From positions 21,823,994 through 21,887,993 of the forward strand of contig OW121742.1 in NCBI GenBank assembly GCA_933228675.1: 64,000 nucleotides of DNA. The letters are read 5' to 3'. Shown here piece by piece: positions 13,001 through 28,000 of this stretch. The notes below the pieces were generated by a model. That model saw only the letters and a program-made list of their open reading frames with translations, was not told the origin of the DNA and made no database searches. Positions within the stretch are counted from its first letter, which is position 1, and each line of letters starts with the position of its first letter. The position numbers and the translations under genes were made by a program. Source of the DNA: Stomorhina lunata (Eukaryota; Arthropoda; Insecta; Diptera; Rhiniidae).

Positions 13001-16000
13001 TTTTTGTTTATACCAATATTAGTTTTTCCCCGACAACTATATAAAAACGTGCAATAGATAGACAAATAAATTGGTTCACGTTACACTCAATAAAGGACGA
13101 GTTCATCTATAGCTATACAAAAAAAAGAGTAGACGTTTTATTTTATGTGTTCAATCTAATGATACGTAACACTGAGTCCCCTAGTTTTTCTTGTTTTATT
13201 AATTTATCAAAGCATCATCAGAAATCCCCCTAACAGACTACACTCAAAATTCATACTGACTAGTCATTATTTAAAACTTTTTTCAAAGATTTTCTTTTTT
13301 TTCTCAATTTCTCAATTTTCTGAAATACACTTTTACTACTTTCTTTTTTTTTTTTTTTTTTTGTTTTCTCCCCCTCTTTCATATTAGAAATGCCTGAAAT
13401 AGTGAAGGCACCACATGATATGCATTTGACAACAGGTGAAACAGTTGAGTTGCCTTGTCGTATAGTGGGTGATCCAGAGCCAGAAATAATTTGGATGCAA
13501 AACACAAATGAAGTTTCAACAGACTATTCACCTAAAATGCAAATATTATCCTCAGGAACGCTTAAAATAAATGCGGTAGACTCAAATGATATTGGTATTT
13601 ATGAGTGTATTGGACGCAATGAAGTGGGTGAGACACGTACCCAACCCATTCGCATGATGGTCGAGTCACAACAACAAAGCACAAATAACAATCGTTATGC
13701 TGGTGCTGCAGCATTACATGGAGAATACAATGCTGATGATGACGATAACAATAATCAGCTATGGAATGTTCATCTAAACCCAAACAACAGACAGAATACC
13801 GAATTAAATCGTAACATTGACAACGGCAACAACAGAAACCGAAACATTCCCAATAACAATAGCAACAGTAGACAATTGCATGGATCTCCTTTTAACGCAC
13901 CTATTGTCCCGACTCCTGGTAATGGCCTTCAAACCCCTCCCTCATTTGTTTACACACCCACAGATCGTATTGTTGCTTTAAATGGTGATGCTGTACGTTT
14001 GGATTGCATGGCAACGGGTAACCCAACACCTGATATCCAATGGTATTTCAATGGTCGGTTGGTTGCACAATCAACTGATGCTCTACGCATTCAAGCAAAT
14101 GGTAGTTTAGTTATTGTCCAGCCTACTCTGCTGCAGGCTGGGGTATATCGTTGTGAGGCCACAAATCATTTAGGTACCATACAGTCTAGCGGTAATATCC
14201 AAGTTAAAGGTAAGTAAAGTAAAAACTAAATGGAATAAATTTATGGACAATGTCAGAGACAGGATTAAAAAGAATAATCCCGAAAATAAAATAACAAATT
14301 TCGATTGAAAAGTTGACAATAGGAAGACATTTCCATAAAAAGTTGACAATAGAAAGACATGTCTATAGAAAAGTTGACGATAGGAAGACACTTCTATAGA
14401 AAAGTTGACGATAATAAGATATTTCTATAGAAACGTTGACGATAGGAAGATATTTCTATAGAAAAGTTGACGATGGGAAGATATTTCTATAGAAAAGTTG
14501 ACGATAGGAAGACATTTCGATAGAACATTTGACGATAGGAAGACATTTCTTTAGAAAAATTGACGATAGGAGGACATTTCTATAGAAAAGTTGACGATAG
14601 GAGCACACTTCTATAGAAAAGTTGACGATAGGAAGACATTTCAATAGAAAAGTTGACGATAGGAAGACATTTCAATAGAAAAGTTGACGATATTAAGACA
14701 TTTCTATAGAAAAGCTTACGATAAAAAGGCATTTCTGTAGAAAAGTTGACGATAGGAAGATATTTCTTTAGAAAAGTTGACGATAGGAGGACATTTCTTT
14801 AGAAAAGTTAACGATAGGAGGACATTTCTATAGAAAAGTTGACGATAGGAAGATATTTCTTTAGAAAAGTTGACGATAGGAGGACATTTCTTTAGAAAAG
14901 TTAACGATAGGAGGACATTTCTATAGAAAAGTTGACGATAGGAAGACATTTCAATAGAAAAGTTGACGATAGGAAGACATTTCTATAGAAAAGCTTACGA
15001 TAGAAAAGTTGACGATAGGAAGACATTTCCATAAAAAGTTGACAATAGAAATTTATTTCTACAGAAAAGTTGACGGTAGGAAGACATTTCTATAGAAAAG
15101 TTGACGATAGGAAGACATTTTTATAGAAAAGTTGACGATAGGAGACATTTCTATAGAAAAGTTGACGATAGGAAGACATTTCTATAGAAAAGTTAACGAT
15201 AGGAAGATATTTCTATAGAAAAGTTGACGATAGGAAGACATTTCTATAGAAAAGTTGACGATAGTAAGACATTTCTATAGAAAAGTTGACGATAGGAAGA
15301 CATTTCAATAGAAAAGTTGACGATAGGAAGACATTTCTATAGAAAAGTTGACGATAGGAAGAAATTTCTATAGATTTTACAATTTTTCGAATTGAGATAT
15401 TAATTTCCTAAAATCTAGTCAGAATAAAATTCTAAATCATTTTTAAAACTCTTTAAAACATCTGCCTAGTTTCCGGCAATATAATATAAACAAAAAAGCA
15501 ATCCTAGACATTTACACACACTCACACAAAAAAAGAACACCTAAAGTGTAGAAGATTAAAAGCATTGAACACAGTGTTTTTCGAATCTAAAATAGATTTG
15601 AAAGTGCATGTGTTGTGCAGTTTATGTTTGACATTCTGTCAAAAACACAAACAAAATAAATAAATGATGAACGTATGAATGTAGACGAGTTACAATAAGG
15701 TGGCATCTGGTCATAGAAACTATTAGAAAGCTTATAGAAATGGCAATGGAAATAATATTGTATAACCTAAAGGGTTTTTCTGACATTTCCTCATAAACAT
15801 AAAAGAAATATTCTTTTGGATAAAATAAAACTGTTGTAGATGTAGCTTAATGTATTCTTAAAGCAAAAGGGAGGAGGGAAACTTATCAAAAGAATTTGTA
15901 ATTCTGGGAAGGGCTAGTACGCATGTTAATTTGGGAACTTGTATGTAATAATGAATTCATTATAATGCTAGAAACTAAATATTTTTGAGGCTTTTAGTAT

Positions 16001-19000
16001 GTTGAGCATTTCAAGTATCAGCAAATTCTTGATTATAAATCAGTTGAAGTTTTAATTCAAATAATATAATCAATAGATTTGTTGATTTAAAAAGATTTAT
16101 ACTGAAAACATTTTTGTAGAAAATTTCAAATTAAAACGTTATCTATAAAAATTTGAATATCGAGGAGGACATTTCTATAGATTAGTTGACAATAGAATGA
16201 CATCTCTACAGAAAAGTTGACGACAGGATAACATTCTTACAGAAAAATTGACGACAGGAGGACATTTCTATATAAAAATTGACGACAGGAGAACATTTCT
16301 ATAAAAAAATTGAGCATAGGAGGACATTTCTATAGAAAACTTGAAGAAAGGAGGACATTTCTATAGAAAAGTTGACGATATCAGGACATTTCTATAGAAA
16401 AGTTGGCGATAGCAGGACATTTTTGTAAAAAAAGTTTTTGATTGGAGGACATTTCTTTTAAAACGTTGAGGATTGGTGGACATTTCCATAGAAAAGTTGA
16501 CGATATTAGGACATGTCTATAGAAAAGTTGAAGATATGATGACATTTCTATAGAAAAGTTTAAGATATTAGGACATTTCTATAGAAAAGTTGAAGATAGG
16601 AGGACATTTCTATAGAAGAGCTGACGATAGGAGGATATTTCTATAGAACAGTTGGCAATAAGAGGACATTTCTACAGAAAAGTTGACGATAGGAGGAAAT
16701 TTCCATGAAGAATTTAAAGATAGAAGGATGTTTTTTTAGAAAAGTTGACGATAGTAAAACATTTCTATAGAAAAGTTGACGATAGAAGGACATTTCTGTA
16801 GAAAAGTTGGCGATAGAAGAACATTTCTATAGAAAAGTTGACGATAGGAGGACATTTCTATAAAAAAGTTGACGATAGGAGGACTTTTCTATAGAAAAGT
16901 TGACGATAGGAGGACATTTCTATAGAAAAGTTGACAATAGGAGGACATTTCTATAGAAAAGTTGACGATAGGAGGACATTTCTGTAGAAAAGTTGGCGAT
17001 AGGAGGACATTTCTATAGAAAAGTTGACGATAGGAGGACATTTCTATAGAAAAGTTGACAATAGGAGGACATTTCTATAGAAAAGTTGACGATATCAGGA
17101 CATTTCTATAGAAAAGTTGGCGATAGCAGGACATTTTTGTAAAAAAAGTTTTCGATTGGAGGACATTTCTTTAAAAACGTTGAGGATTGGTGGACATTTC
17201 CATAGAAAAGTTGACGATATTAGGACATGTCTATAGAAAAGTTGACGATATGATGACATTTCTATAGAAAAGTTTAAGATAGGAGGACATTTCTATAGAA
17301 GAGCTGACGATAGGAGGATATTTCTATAGATCAGTTGACAATTTCTATAGAAAAGTTGACGATAGGAGGAAATTTCCATGAAGAATTTAAAGATAGAAGG
17401 ATGTTTTTTTAGAAAAGTTGACGATAGTAAAACATTTCTATAGAAAAGTTGACGATAGGAGGACATTTCTGTAGAAAAGTTGGCGATAGAAGGACATTTC
17501 TATAGAAAAGTTGACGATAGGAGGACATTTCTATAGAAAAGTTGACGATAGGAGGACATTTCTATAGAAAAGTTGACGATAGGAGGACATTTCTATAGAA
17601 AAGTTGACGATAGGAGGGCAGGCCATTGATAATTACTCAAAGTGAATTAAGTCGTAAACTGTTGTGACTGAGTTGACGGAGGTTTCAAAGTTGGTACGAT
17701 TAATTTAAGATAGATGGCGTGAAAGTAATTGAATTTATTTTTTATGATTTAATAAGCAAAATCAATAAAATGATTCAAAATTAATTGGATATTTTCTACA
17801 AAAATTTTATTAAAAAAATTTTATACCAAAAATTTTTCAATAAAAGTTTTATACGGAAAATTTTCTATAAAAATTTTATATCTTAAATTTTCTATAAAAA
17901 TTTTATAACCAAAATTTTCTATAAAAATTTTATACCGAAAATTTTCTACAAAATAATGTATACCCAAAATTAAATAAAAATTTTTTACCGAAAATTTTCT
18001 ATAAAAATTTTATACCAAAAAAAAATTAATTTTATAAAAATTTTATACCCAAAATTTTCAATAAAAATTGTATACCCAAAATTTTTTTATAAAAATGTTA
18101 TACCCAAAGTTTTCTCTAACCCAAAATTTTCTATAATAATTTTATATCGAAAATTTTCTATAAAAAATTATACGAAAAATTTCTATAAAAAATTAAACCA
18201 ACATTTTTTATAACAATTTTATAATGAAAATTTTCTATAAAAATTTTATACCGAAAATTTTCTACAAAAATTTTATACCGAAATATTTCTAAAAAAAAAA
18301 TTTATAACTAAAATTTTCTATACAAATTTTACACCGAAATTTTTTCTATAAAAATTTTATGTCCATTTTATACCGAAAATTTTTTTACAAAAAAAATTAT
18401 CTTGTAAACTTTTATATAAAAAATTTTTCGGCATACACATTTGATTTACATTTCGACTAAAAGAAAAGCATTCTCACGTTTTCACATCAACTAACGCTCT
18501 CTATCTCTATGTTAAATAATCATAATCCAGTTGTTTAATTTATGAACTTGAATTGAATTTCGCCCAAAAGTTTTTCCACTAACTGAATTTTAAACATTCG
18601 AAACCTTCGGGCCATTTTCCAAAAATAACTAATTGAAAAATCGTTGCCCTCCTATTAAGCCAGACATATGTAGAGTGATTTTTTCAAACAATTATTTATG
18701 CACATTCATATGGATCCAGACAGATATTCGTACTGCAATCAATGTGATGGATGGGATATGTTATGAATATAAATTTCATAATAAATTAAAACATATGGTA
18801 AAACTATATGATGCCAAATACGATTTTATTTAAATCCCTCAAACAAAAAATACAAATGCAATAGCATTTGTTATTTTCGAAATCCAAAGGGATATTCGAA
18901 ACCATGAAAACACATTTGTACAACATATACGGATGGACAGACAAATATCATTTGCATAAATTTATTTTAATGAAACAGACATGCTAGCAGCAGTGACAAC

Positions 19001-22000
19001 ATCATCATGTACGATTAGAAGTGCAAATGATTATTTAGAAGATTATAACTAAAATATGGTGTAAGAGGGTGGCACTAATTATGAAAAAAAAATAATTTTA
19101 TATCAAAAATTTTTATACCAAAACCTTCCAAGGAAAAATTTTGTAAAGAAAATATATAAAAATTTTATACCCATAATTTTCTGTCGAAAAAAATTTTTAC
19201 CAAAAATTTTCTATCGAAAAATTTTATATCGAAAATTTTCTATAGAAACATTTTATATCGAAAATTTTCTATAGAAAAATTTTATATCGAAAATTTTATA
19301 TCGAAAAATTTCTATAGAAAAATTTTATATCGAAAATTTTTTATAGAAAAATTGTATATCTAAAATTTTATACCGTAATTTTCTATTGAAAAAAAAATTA
19401 TACCGTAAATTTTCTATTGAAAAAACTTTTTACCGAATATTTTTTTTATTATTAATTTTATACCGAAAATTTTCCATAAAAAAATTTTATACCGAAAATT
19501 TCGCATAGAAAAATTTTATACCGAAAATTTTGTATAGAAAAATTTTATACCCAAAATTTTGTTTAGACAAATTTTATATTGAAAATTTTCTATAGAAAGA
19601 TTTTATATCAAAATTTTTCTATAGAAAAATTTTAGACCGAAAACTTTCTATAGAAAAATTTTAGACCAAAAATTTTCTATAGAAAAATTAAAGTCCAAAA
19701 ATTTTCTACAGAAAAATTTTAAACCGAAAATTTTCTACAGAAAAATTTTAAACCGAAAATTTTCTATCGAACAATTTTAGACCAAAAATTTTCTAAAGAA
19801 AAACTTTAGACCAAACATTTTCTTTAGGAAAGTTTTATACCGAAAATTTTCTATCGAAAAATTTTAGACCAAAAATTTTCTATCGAAAAATTTTAGACCA
19901 AAAATTTTCTAAAGAAAAATTTTATATCGAAAATTTTCTTTAGGAAAGTTTTATACCGAAAATTTTTTATAGAAATATTTTATACAAAAAATTTTCAATA
20001 GAAAAATTTTATATTGAAAAGTTTCAATAGAAAATTTTTTATCAAAAATTTTCCATAGAAAAATTTTCTATAGAAAAATTTTCTATGGAAAAATTTCTAT
20101 AGAAAAATTTTATATCGAAAATTTTCTATAGAAAACTTTTATATCGAAAATTTTCCATAGAAAAATATTATATTGAAAATTTTTAATAGAAAAATGTTTT
20201 ATCGAAAATTTTATACTGAAAATTTTTTATAGAAAAATTTTGTATCGAAAATTTTCTATATAAAAGTTTTGTATCTTAAATTTTCTATAGAAAAATTTTG
20301 GAAAAAAATTCAATATCAAAAAGTTTCTATAGAAAAATTTTGTATCGAAAATTTTCTATAGAAATATTTGATATCCAAAATTTTCTATAGAAAAATTTTG
20401 TATCAAAAATTTTCTATAGTAAATTTTTTTATAGAAAATTTTTACATCAAAAATTTTTTATAGAAAAAATTTATATCGAAAATTTTCTATGTAAAAAATT
20501 TATATCGAAAATTTTCTATACAAAAATTTTATATCGAAAATTTTCTAAAGAAAAATTTTATATCAAAAGTTTTTATGAAAAATTTTATATCTAAAATTTT
20601 TTTTTAGAAAAATTTATGTCAAAAATTTTTCATAGAAAAATTTTATATCAAAAATTTTTTAGAGAAAAGTTTTATATCGAAAATTTTCAATAGAAAAATT
20701 TTATATCGAAGATTTTCTATAGAAAAATTTTATATCGAAGATTTTCTATAGAAAAATTTTATATCGAAAAATTTTATACCAAAAATTTTCTATCAAAAAA
20801 TTTTATATCAAAAATTTTCTATAAAAAAATTTTATATCGAAAATTTTCTATAGAAAAATTTTATATCGAAAATTTTCTATAGAAAAATTTTATAACGAAA
20901 ATGTTCTATATAAAAATTTTATATCGCAAATTTTCTATAGAAAAATTGTATATCAAAAATTTTCTATAGAAAAATTTCATATTGAAAATTTTTTTTTAGA
21001 AAAATTTTATATTTAAAATTTTCTATAGAAAAATTTTGTATCTAAAATTTTCTATAGAAAAATTAAATATCGAAAATTTTCTATAGAAAAATTGAATATC
21101 AAATATTTATTTTAGAAAAATTTTATATCAAAAATTTTGTATCGAAAAATTTTATATCGAAAATTTTCCATCAACAAATTTTATATTGAAAATTTTTTTA
21201 TAGAAAAATTTTACATTGAAAACTTCATAGAAAAACTTTATACCAAAAATTTTCTGTAGAAAAATTTTATACCAAAAATTTTCTATAGAAAAATTTTATA
21301 CCAAAATTTTCTATAGAAAAATTTTAAAACGAAAATTTTCGTTAGAAAAATTTTATACCGATAATTTTCATTACAAAAATTTTATACCGAAAATATTCTT
21401 TAGAAAAATTTTATATCGAAAATTTTCTATTGAAAATTTTCTATATTTTTTACGAATTCACCCTAATGGTACATAAATATATGAATTCAAATTTATTTTA
21501 TATTGCAATTTAACATAACCAAAAACATTTAAGGCTTAAACAAATACGAGAAAATGCTATATATTTAAATAAATATCAATATTGCAAAATAATGCAGGTG
21601 AAAACGATTCAGAGGCGTAGCAAGGATTTGCAACAAAATTATACAAGTATAAATCCCTATGAATAATGCTTTATTATCTGCGACGCCTCTGCTAAAGGTA
21701 GGGAAAAATTAAAAAAAATAATGCGTAAATTATGCATCATTTAATTGACTTGTAACAATGTTGCGGTTTTGATGGTTTTAATGAATTTTTCGAAAATTCA
21801 ATTTACAATTAGTTTTTTTTTCACAGTTGACCAACAAATAAATTAGTATAGCACTCACGTTTAGAAAATTTCATTATAATTTATTTGATTTGCAAATAAT
21901 TGCTATAAGTAATTATAATGATATTAAATGGATGTGATAGGTGTAATCCATTCTCAGGTGTGAATTAAAATTGATCAATTTTTAAATAAATATAAAAGGG

Positions 22001-25000
22001 GAATTTTGTAAAAATTTAAATATTATTATTTTCGTGAAATTTTGAAATGAAAGGGTTTAATATAAAATATAAATCATGTATGGCTTTAACTTATATGAAC
22101 GTTTTTCCAGCACTTAAATATAAGCAAGCCCAAAAGCTGAACATTGAAAATCTGCTTCATTTTAAAATGACAATTTAATAAATTTTAAAGAATTACTGAC
22201 ATACAAGAATGTCCTGCGTCTTCACATATCACAATCATTTTAAAAATTTCATCCAAAAAGTTGAACATTAAATGGTTTTATTGTGTTAACTGTTCATTTC
22301 GTTTAAATTTTAATTCACGTACGAGAACAATTAACATCACGGAGAGTGTGTGAGTGTATGCGTTTTTAGACGGATGTTAAATCTAACAGAGAAAATTTTA
22401 ATGTTTGTCTTTAACAAACAAATTATTTCGCACAGATACTCACACTCACACGCTCAGTGACTCAATTATATCGTGAAATTCACTTAAACACAAACATTAC
22501 TCCTACAAAAACGTGTTGTATGGGAGTGTGAAAATGAAGGGCTTTAAAAGAGTCAATTCATTTAATGAAATAAACAAAAAGCAGATGGTACTCATAGGCG
22601 GAGGAAGATCGGTCTAAGGTGACCACATAATAGATATATGTATATAATTTGATAAAAAAAATTTTCTATAGAAAAAATTTTGATAAAAAATGTTTTACCA
22701 AAAATTTTTCTATAAAAATTTTTTTTTATAGAAAAATTTTCACAGAAAAATGTTTTTTTATCTATAGAAAAATTTTTGATAAAAAAATGAAAAATTTCTA
22801 ATAACTTTGAATAAAAAAATTTTCTATAGAAACATTTTTGATAAAAAAAATTTTCTATAGAAAAATTTTTGATACAAAAAAATTTCTATAGAAAAATTTT
22901 TGATAAAAAAATTTTTAACAAAATTATTTTCTATAGAAAAATATTTGTAATTTTTTATCAAAAAATTTTTGATAAAAATTTTCATAGAAAAATTTTTGAT
23001 AAAAATATTTTCTATAGAAAAACTTTTGATAAAAAAAATTTTCTATAAAAAAAATTTTGACAATAAATTTTCCATGAAAAAATTTTTGATAAAAAATTTT
23101 CTATAGAAAAATTTTTGATAAAAATAATTTTCTATAGAAAAATTTTTGTAAGAAATTTTTTTATAGAAAAATTTTTGATAAAAAGATTTTCAATAGGAAA
23201 ATTTTTGATAAAAAATTTTCTATAGAAAAATTTTTGATAAAAAATTTTTTATAAAATTTTCTATAGAAAAAATTTTTGATAAAAAAATTTTCTATAGAAA
23301 AATTTTTGAAAAAATTATTTTCTATAGAAAAATTTTTATACGTAATTTTTTATAGAAAAATTTTTAATAAAAAATTTTCTATAGAAAAGTTTTTGATAAA
23401 AAAATTTTCTATAGAAAAATTTTTGATAGAAAAATTTTCTATAGAAAAATTTTCTATAGAAAAATTTTTGATAAAAAAATTTTCTATAGAAAAATTTTTA
23501 CAATTTTCAACAAAAAAAATTTTCAATAGAAAAAATTTTGGTAAAAAAATTTTGTATAGAAAAATTTTTGATAAAAAAATTTTCTATATAAAAATTTTTG
23601 ATAAAAAAAAATTTATATACAGAATTTTTTGATAAAAACATTTTCTATAGATAAAATAATTTTCTATAGAAAATTTTTTTGTCAAAAAAATTTTCTATAG
23701 AAAATTTTTGATACAAATTTCTGATTATTATTAAATTATAAAAGCTATGACGACATAATTTTGTGACAGGCAGCGTGTAACATTTTACGGAAATCAGTCC
23801 ACTTGTACCCATATAAACAAAACTTCAGGAAGCCAATAAATCAATATAAATGTTAAAGTTTAATAGCTACTACAACCAAATTTACTCCAAAGAATTTAAC
23901 AACAATACCAACTAGAGTAACATATTTTATTTCATTTAGTCCACATTTTAAATAACCTGGTCCTTCGAAGATATGTGAGATATGTTTAAAAATTTAACAG
24001 AATTTGATAGTTCGGGCTCGGACTTGTTTAATTTAAACTTTGAAATGGCCCGCCCACGATATAAAAAAAGTTCGTTATGAAATTTTTGGAAATAAAATTT
24101 TGTTAGGTAATTTTTCGATATACAATTTTTTATGGAAAATTTTTCAGCATAAAATTTTTTATAAAAAATATCGATATAAATGTTTTTGCAGAAAAATGTT
24201 TGATATACAATTTTTATTAAACATTTTTTTTATGTAAAATTTGTTGATATAAAATTTTTTATTTAAAATGTTTCTACTTTAAATGATTTTAAAGAATAGA
24301 ATATAGAATTTTACTTTAAAATTTTTCTATCGTCCAATAAAAAATGTTTTTTTTTCAATTTTCGATATAAAATTTTTAATAGAAAAATTTTGAATAAAAA
24401 AATTTAATAAAATTTTTGTATCTTAGAAACTTGTATAGAAAATTTTTTTAAAACATTTTTTATAGAAAATTGTTCTATAAATATTCTCGATAGGCAATTT
24501 TACCAAAAAAAAATATTTTGTTATAATGTTTTGACATTTTAAAAATAAAAGTTTTGAGTCTTTTATATATCTGTTGACAACTGATTAAAATTGGCAATTT
24601 GTTGCAAATACTCGTTTATATACACGGATTTATATGAACAAAAAAAGTGCATGTACGTAATTTTCATTTGTCTATTTAACACAATTAACCTCACAATTAC
24701 CATACGATTACCACGACCATCTGAAAAGTTACTTAAAAAGAAACTGTTTATAAATACCACAACGATTTATGGGTCAATTGTGGACAATTTTTTTTATGAA
24801 TTAAATGAATGAATAATTGAAAAAAAAAACAAGTACGAAAGTGCTATTGTCGATCAAGCCCGACCATACGATACCCTTCACAACTAAGGTCAAAGGTATT
24901 CTTTTTTCTGTATAATATTTGCTAAATTTTGGCATCATACAACAATTTTCTCAAAACTTTTATATTTAAGCTGTTTCCGTTATTTGGACTTATATGAGAG

Positions 25001-28000
25001 CTGGGGTCAAATGTAGACCGATTATCTCGAAATTTCGCAAATTGATTACAAAAATAATGTATGCAAAAAATAAACTCAAAATTCTCATTATCTTCAGATT
25101 TGTTAGCGTTTTTGAGATTTTTATCTCATTTAGTGCATTTTAACAGAAGAGTTTGTAGGGGAGCTATGATCAAATGTGGACTGATTTCAACGAAATTTGG
25201 TACAGTGATTTTGTTTTACATAAGCAGTATTTGTTTTAAATATAATGAAAAAATATTTTTATTTGTGGTGAAAATATCAATTTCGGGAAGTGGAACCTAT
25301 GGGAGGTATCATAAATAATGAGCCGATTTTGAAAAATTTCAATAGCCATGGTCCCACTATCAAAAAAATGATCTGTTCTAAATTCCATCAAATTATCTTT
25401 AAAATTTCGACCTGTACTTTGATTACATGGTTTACATGGGGGTCCAGCCAGACGGACGGACGGACATCGCTAAATCGACTCAGAAAGCGATTCTAAGCAT
25501 ATTGGTATACTAAGACTTGGGTGTAAGATAAATATTTCTATGCGTTACTTACATCAGCACAAACTTATAATACCCTTTCCACCTATGGTGGTGAAGGGTA
25601 TAAATAGGTCTGGTATGGAAAAACTTCTTTTTAATTTGTTCTACAAATATTTAAATCTTATAAATTCAACTAAATTTGTGTCAATTTTATAGTCTATGCG
25701 GATGGAAAAATTTATATTATAGTTGTCCAGATGAATTGGTCAATGTAGTCCCTTTATAATCGTCTAGTTAAAGTCAATCGTCATAGTAGTCAATTCATAG
25801 TGTCCTAGCTAAGGCAGTATATTCACAAAAGTATAGTTAATGTAACATATTCACTTTGTAGAAGTCTGGTCAACTGTACGACTATGAATGGATTACTTTG
25901 ACCAACTGACTATGAAAATAATACTTCGACTAGACAACTATGAAATGACTTCTTTGACTAGATGACTGAGAACTACTTTGACAACTTCTACATATGTCTA
26001 TGAAGAAACTACTTCAACTAAATCACTATTAAGATGATACTTCTGCTAGATGATTATGAAAAGATTATATCAACCAGATGACTATGAAGTGACTGCTTTG
26101 ACGATACTTTAGTGAATAAGATGTTTTACATATTTATGCCAACATGAGGTGACTACATTTACTATACGATTTTGAATGGATTTCTTTGACTAGCTGACTA
26201 TGAAAAAACTACTGTGACCAGAGGAATAAGAAGTGACTAATTTGACTACTTGACAACAAAAAGACTAATATGACTAGATACATATGAAAAGACTACTTGG
26301 ACTTAACGATTATTAAGAGATTACTTTGACTATAGACTACTTTGATTAGCTGACTGTGACAAGACTACTGTGACCAGACGACTATGACGTAATAATCTGA
26401 CTAAAAAATACTACTTTGACTAAATGAGTATGCAGAGATTACATGGACTAAATGACTATGAAGTGACTTCTTTGATAATACCGTAAACTACTTTGACTTC
26501 TTTGGCTAAATGTTTATGAAAGACGACTATTAAATTTTTCCAAATACTTTTCATCCTGCCCTCTTATAACAACAATTAACAATGCTAGTAGTACGTATTT
26601 TTATTGCTTATATATGAAAAAGAGAGATTTAACAATAAACCCATAATTGTTTACAGACACAATTACTTTGTTTTAATGATTATAGAAACTTTTTTTTTGT
26701 AAACTTCCCCATCCTCCCTAGCCACATCCGGGTCTATGTGTATTTTATGGATTAACACCCGCATACTCATACTTAAATAATTTTTCGGTTGTTTTATTGT
26801 CATTTTACAGAATTACCTGAAATACTGATGGCGCCACAAAATCAAACAATTAAAGTTGGTAAAAGCTTTGTATTGGAATGTGATGCGGATGGTAATCCGA
26901 TACCAACCATAACGTGGAAATTTAATGGAGAAGCAATTGCGGCCAATGAGCATCTGGTGTTGGAAAATGAAAATACAGAATTGATAGTAAATAAAGCTCA
27001 GGAATCGGATACAGGTAAAATAAAAATGAAATATAATAGCAAGTCAGTGTATTTTAGTAATTTAAGCACCCAAAACCACCCTATGACATACAGAATATTT
27101 AATAAGGAAAAAAGAAAATTGAATGGGAATATTAAATGAATAAATATTGTCCGCGGAAAAACAAGCAGCAGCTGAAATATATGAGAAAAAAAATATATTG
27201 TATATATCCTTTCATTAAAAACCACCTTCTCACCAGTTTCTGTTACTTTTTGCTGGTTTACTTTATAGGAATCTACACCTGCATTGCAGAAAATGAAAAT
27301 GGTCATGCGACAGCTACAGCAAAAATCACTGTAGAAAGGACACGTGCTGCACCACATTTGATAATTGAGCCTTATGATCTAGAAGCTTTTACGGGCACTT
27401 CCATCGAGTTACCATGTAAAGCAGATGAGACCGAAGGAATACAGGTAAGTGAACGAGGGACTGGCTGACATGTATTTAAGGCAAATTAAAGAGGTACAGC
27501 AGAGAATTAAATAATCAAGATTTAAATTTTATTAACTTTGTTTTATCTTTTATCAACTTATTAAGTTAATACAAATATGTATATTGAGAGTTAATGCTTT
27601 ATTTCTTTATTTAAAGATAACATGGCGTAAAGATGGCAGAATTATTAATCTTAATGAAGTGGCTGCTGATAAATATGAAGTTATTGGCACTGGCAGTTTG
27701 TTTATTAAAAATGTTACAATTTTGGATAATGGACGTTATGAGTGTTCGATTAAAAATGAATTTGGACGTGCTACAGCTTCGGCTTTTGTAACAATAAGGT
27801 AAGGAGATTTTAAATACATATGTTTTTATTTTTTTGCAAACACAAAGTTGAACTCCAAATTTGATGTTGTAAAAACTATACCTCATATAAAGCAAGAGTA
27901 TCCAAAAACTCGGAAAAAAAACGGAAAATTTTCGATAAAAATATTTTTATTAAAAAAAATTTTCAAATCTTTTATGGAAAAATTTTTAATTAAAAAATTT

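Noticed and set aside
26998..27357. Minus-strand 119-codon frame over Pxn Ig3/Ig4 exons
   Set aside because: Spans introns and exons of Pxn on the other strand and has no recognisable domain.
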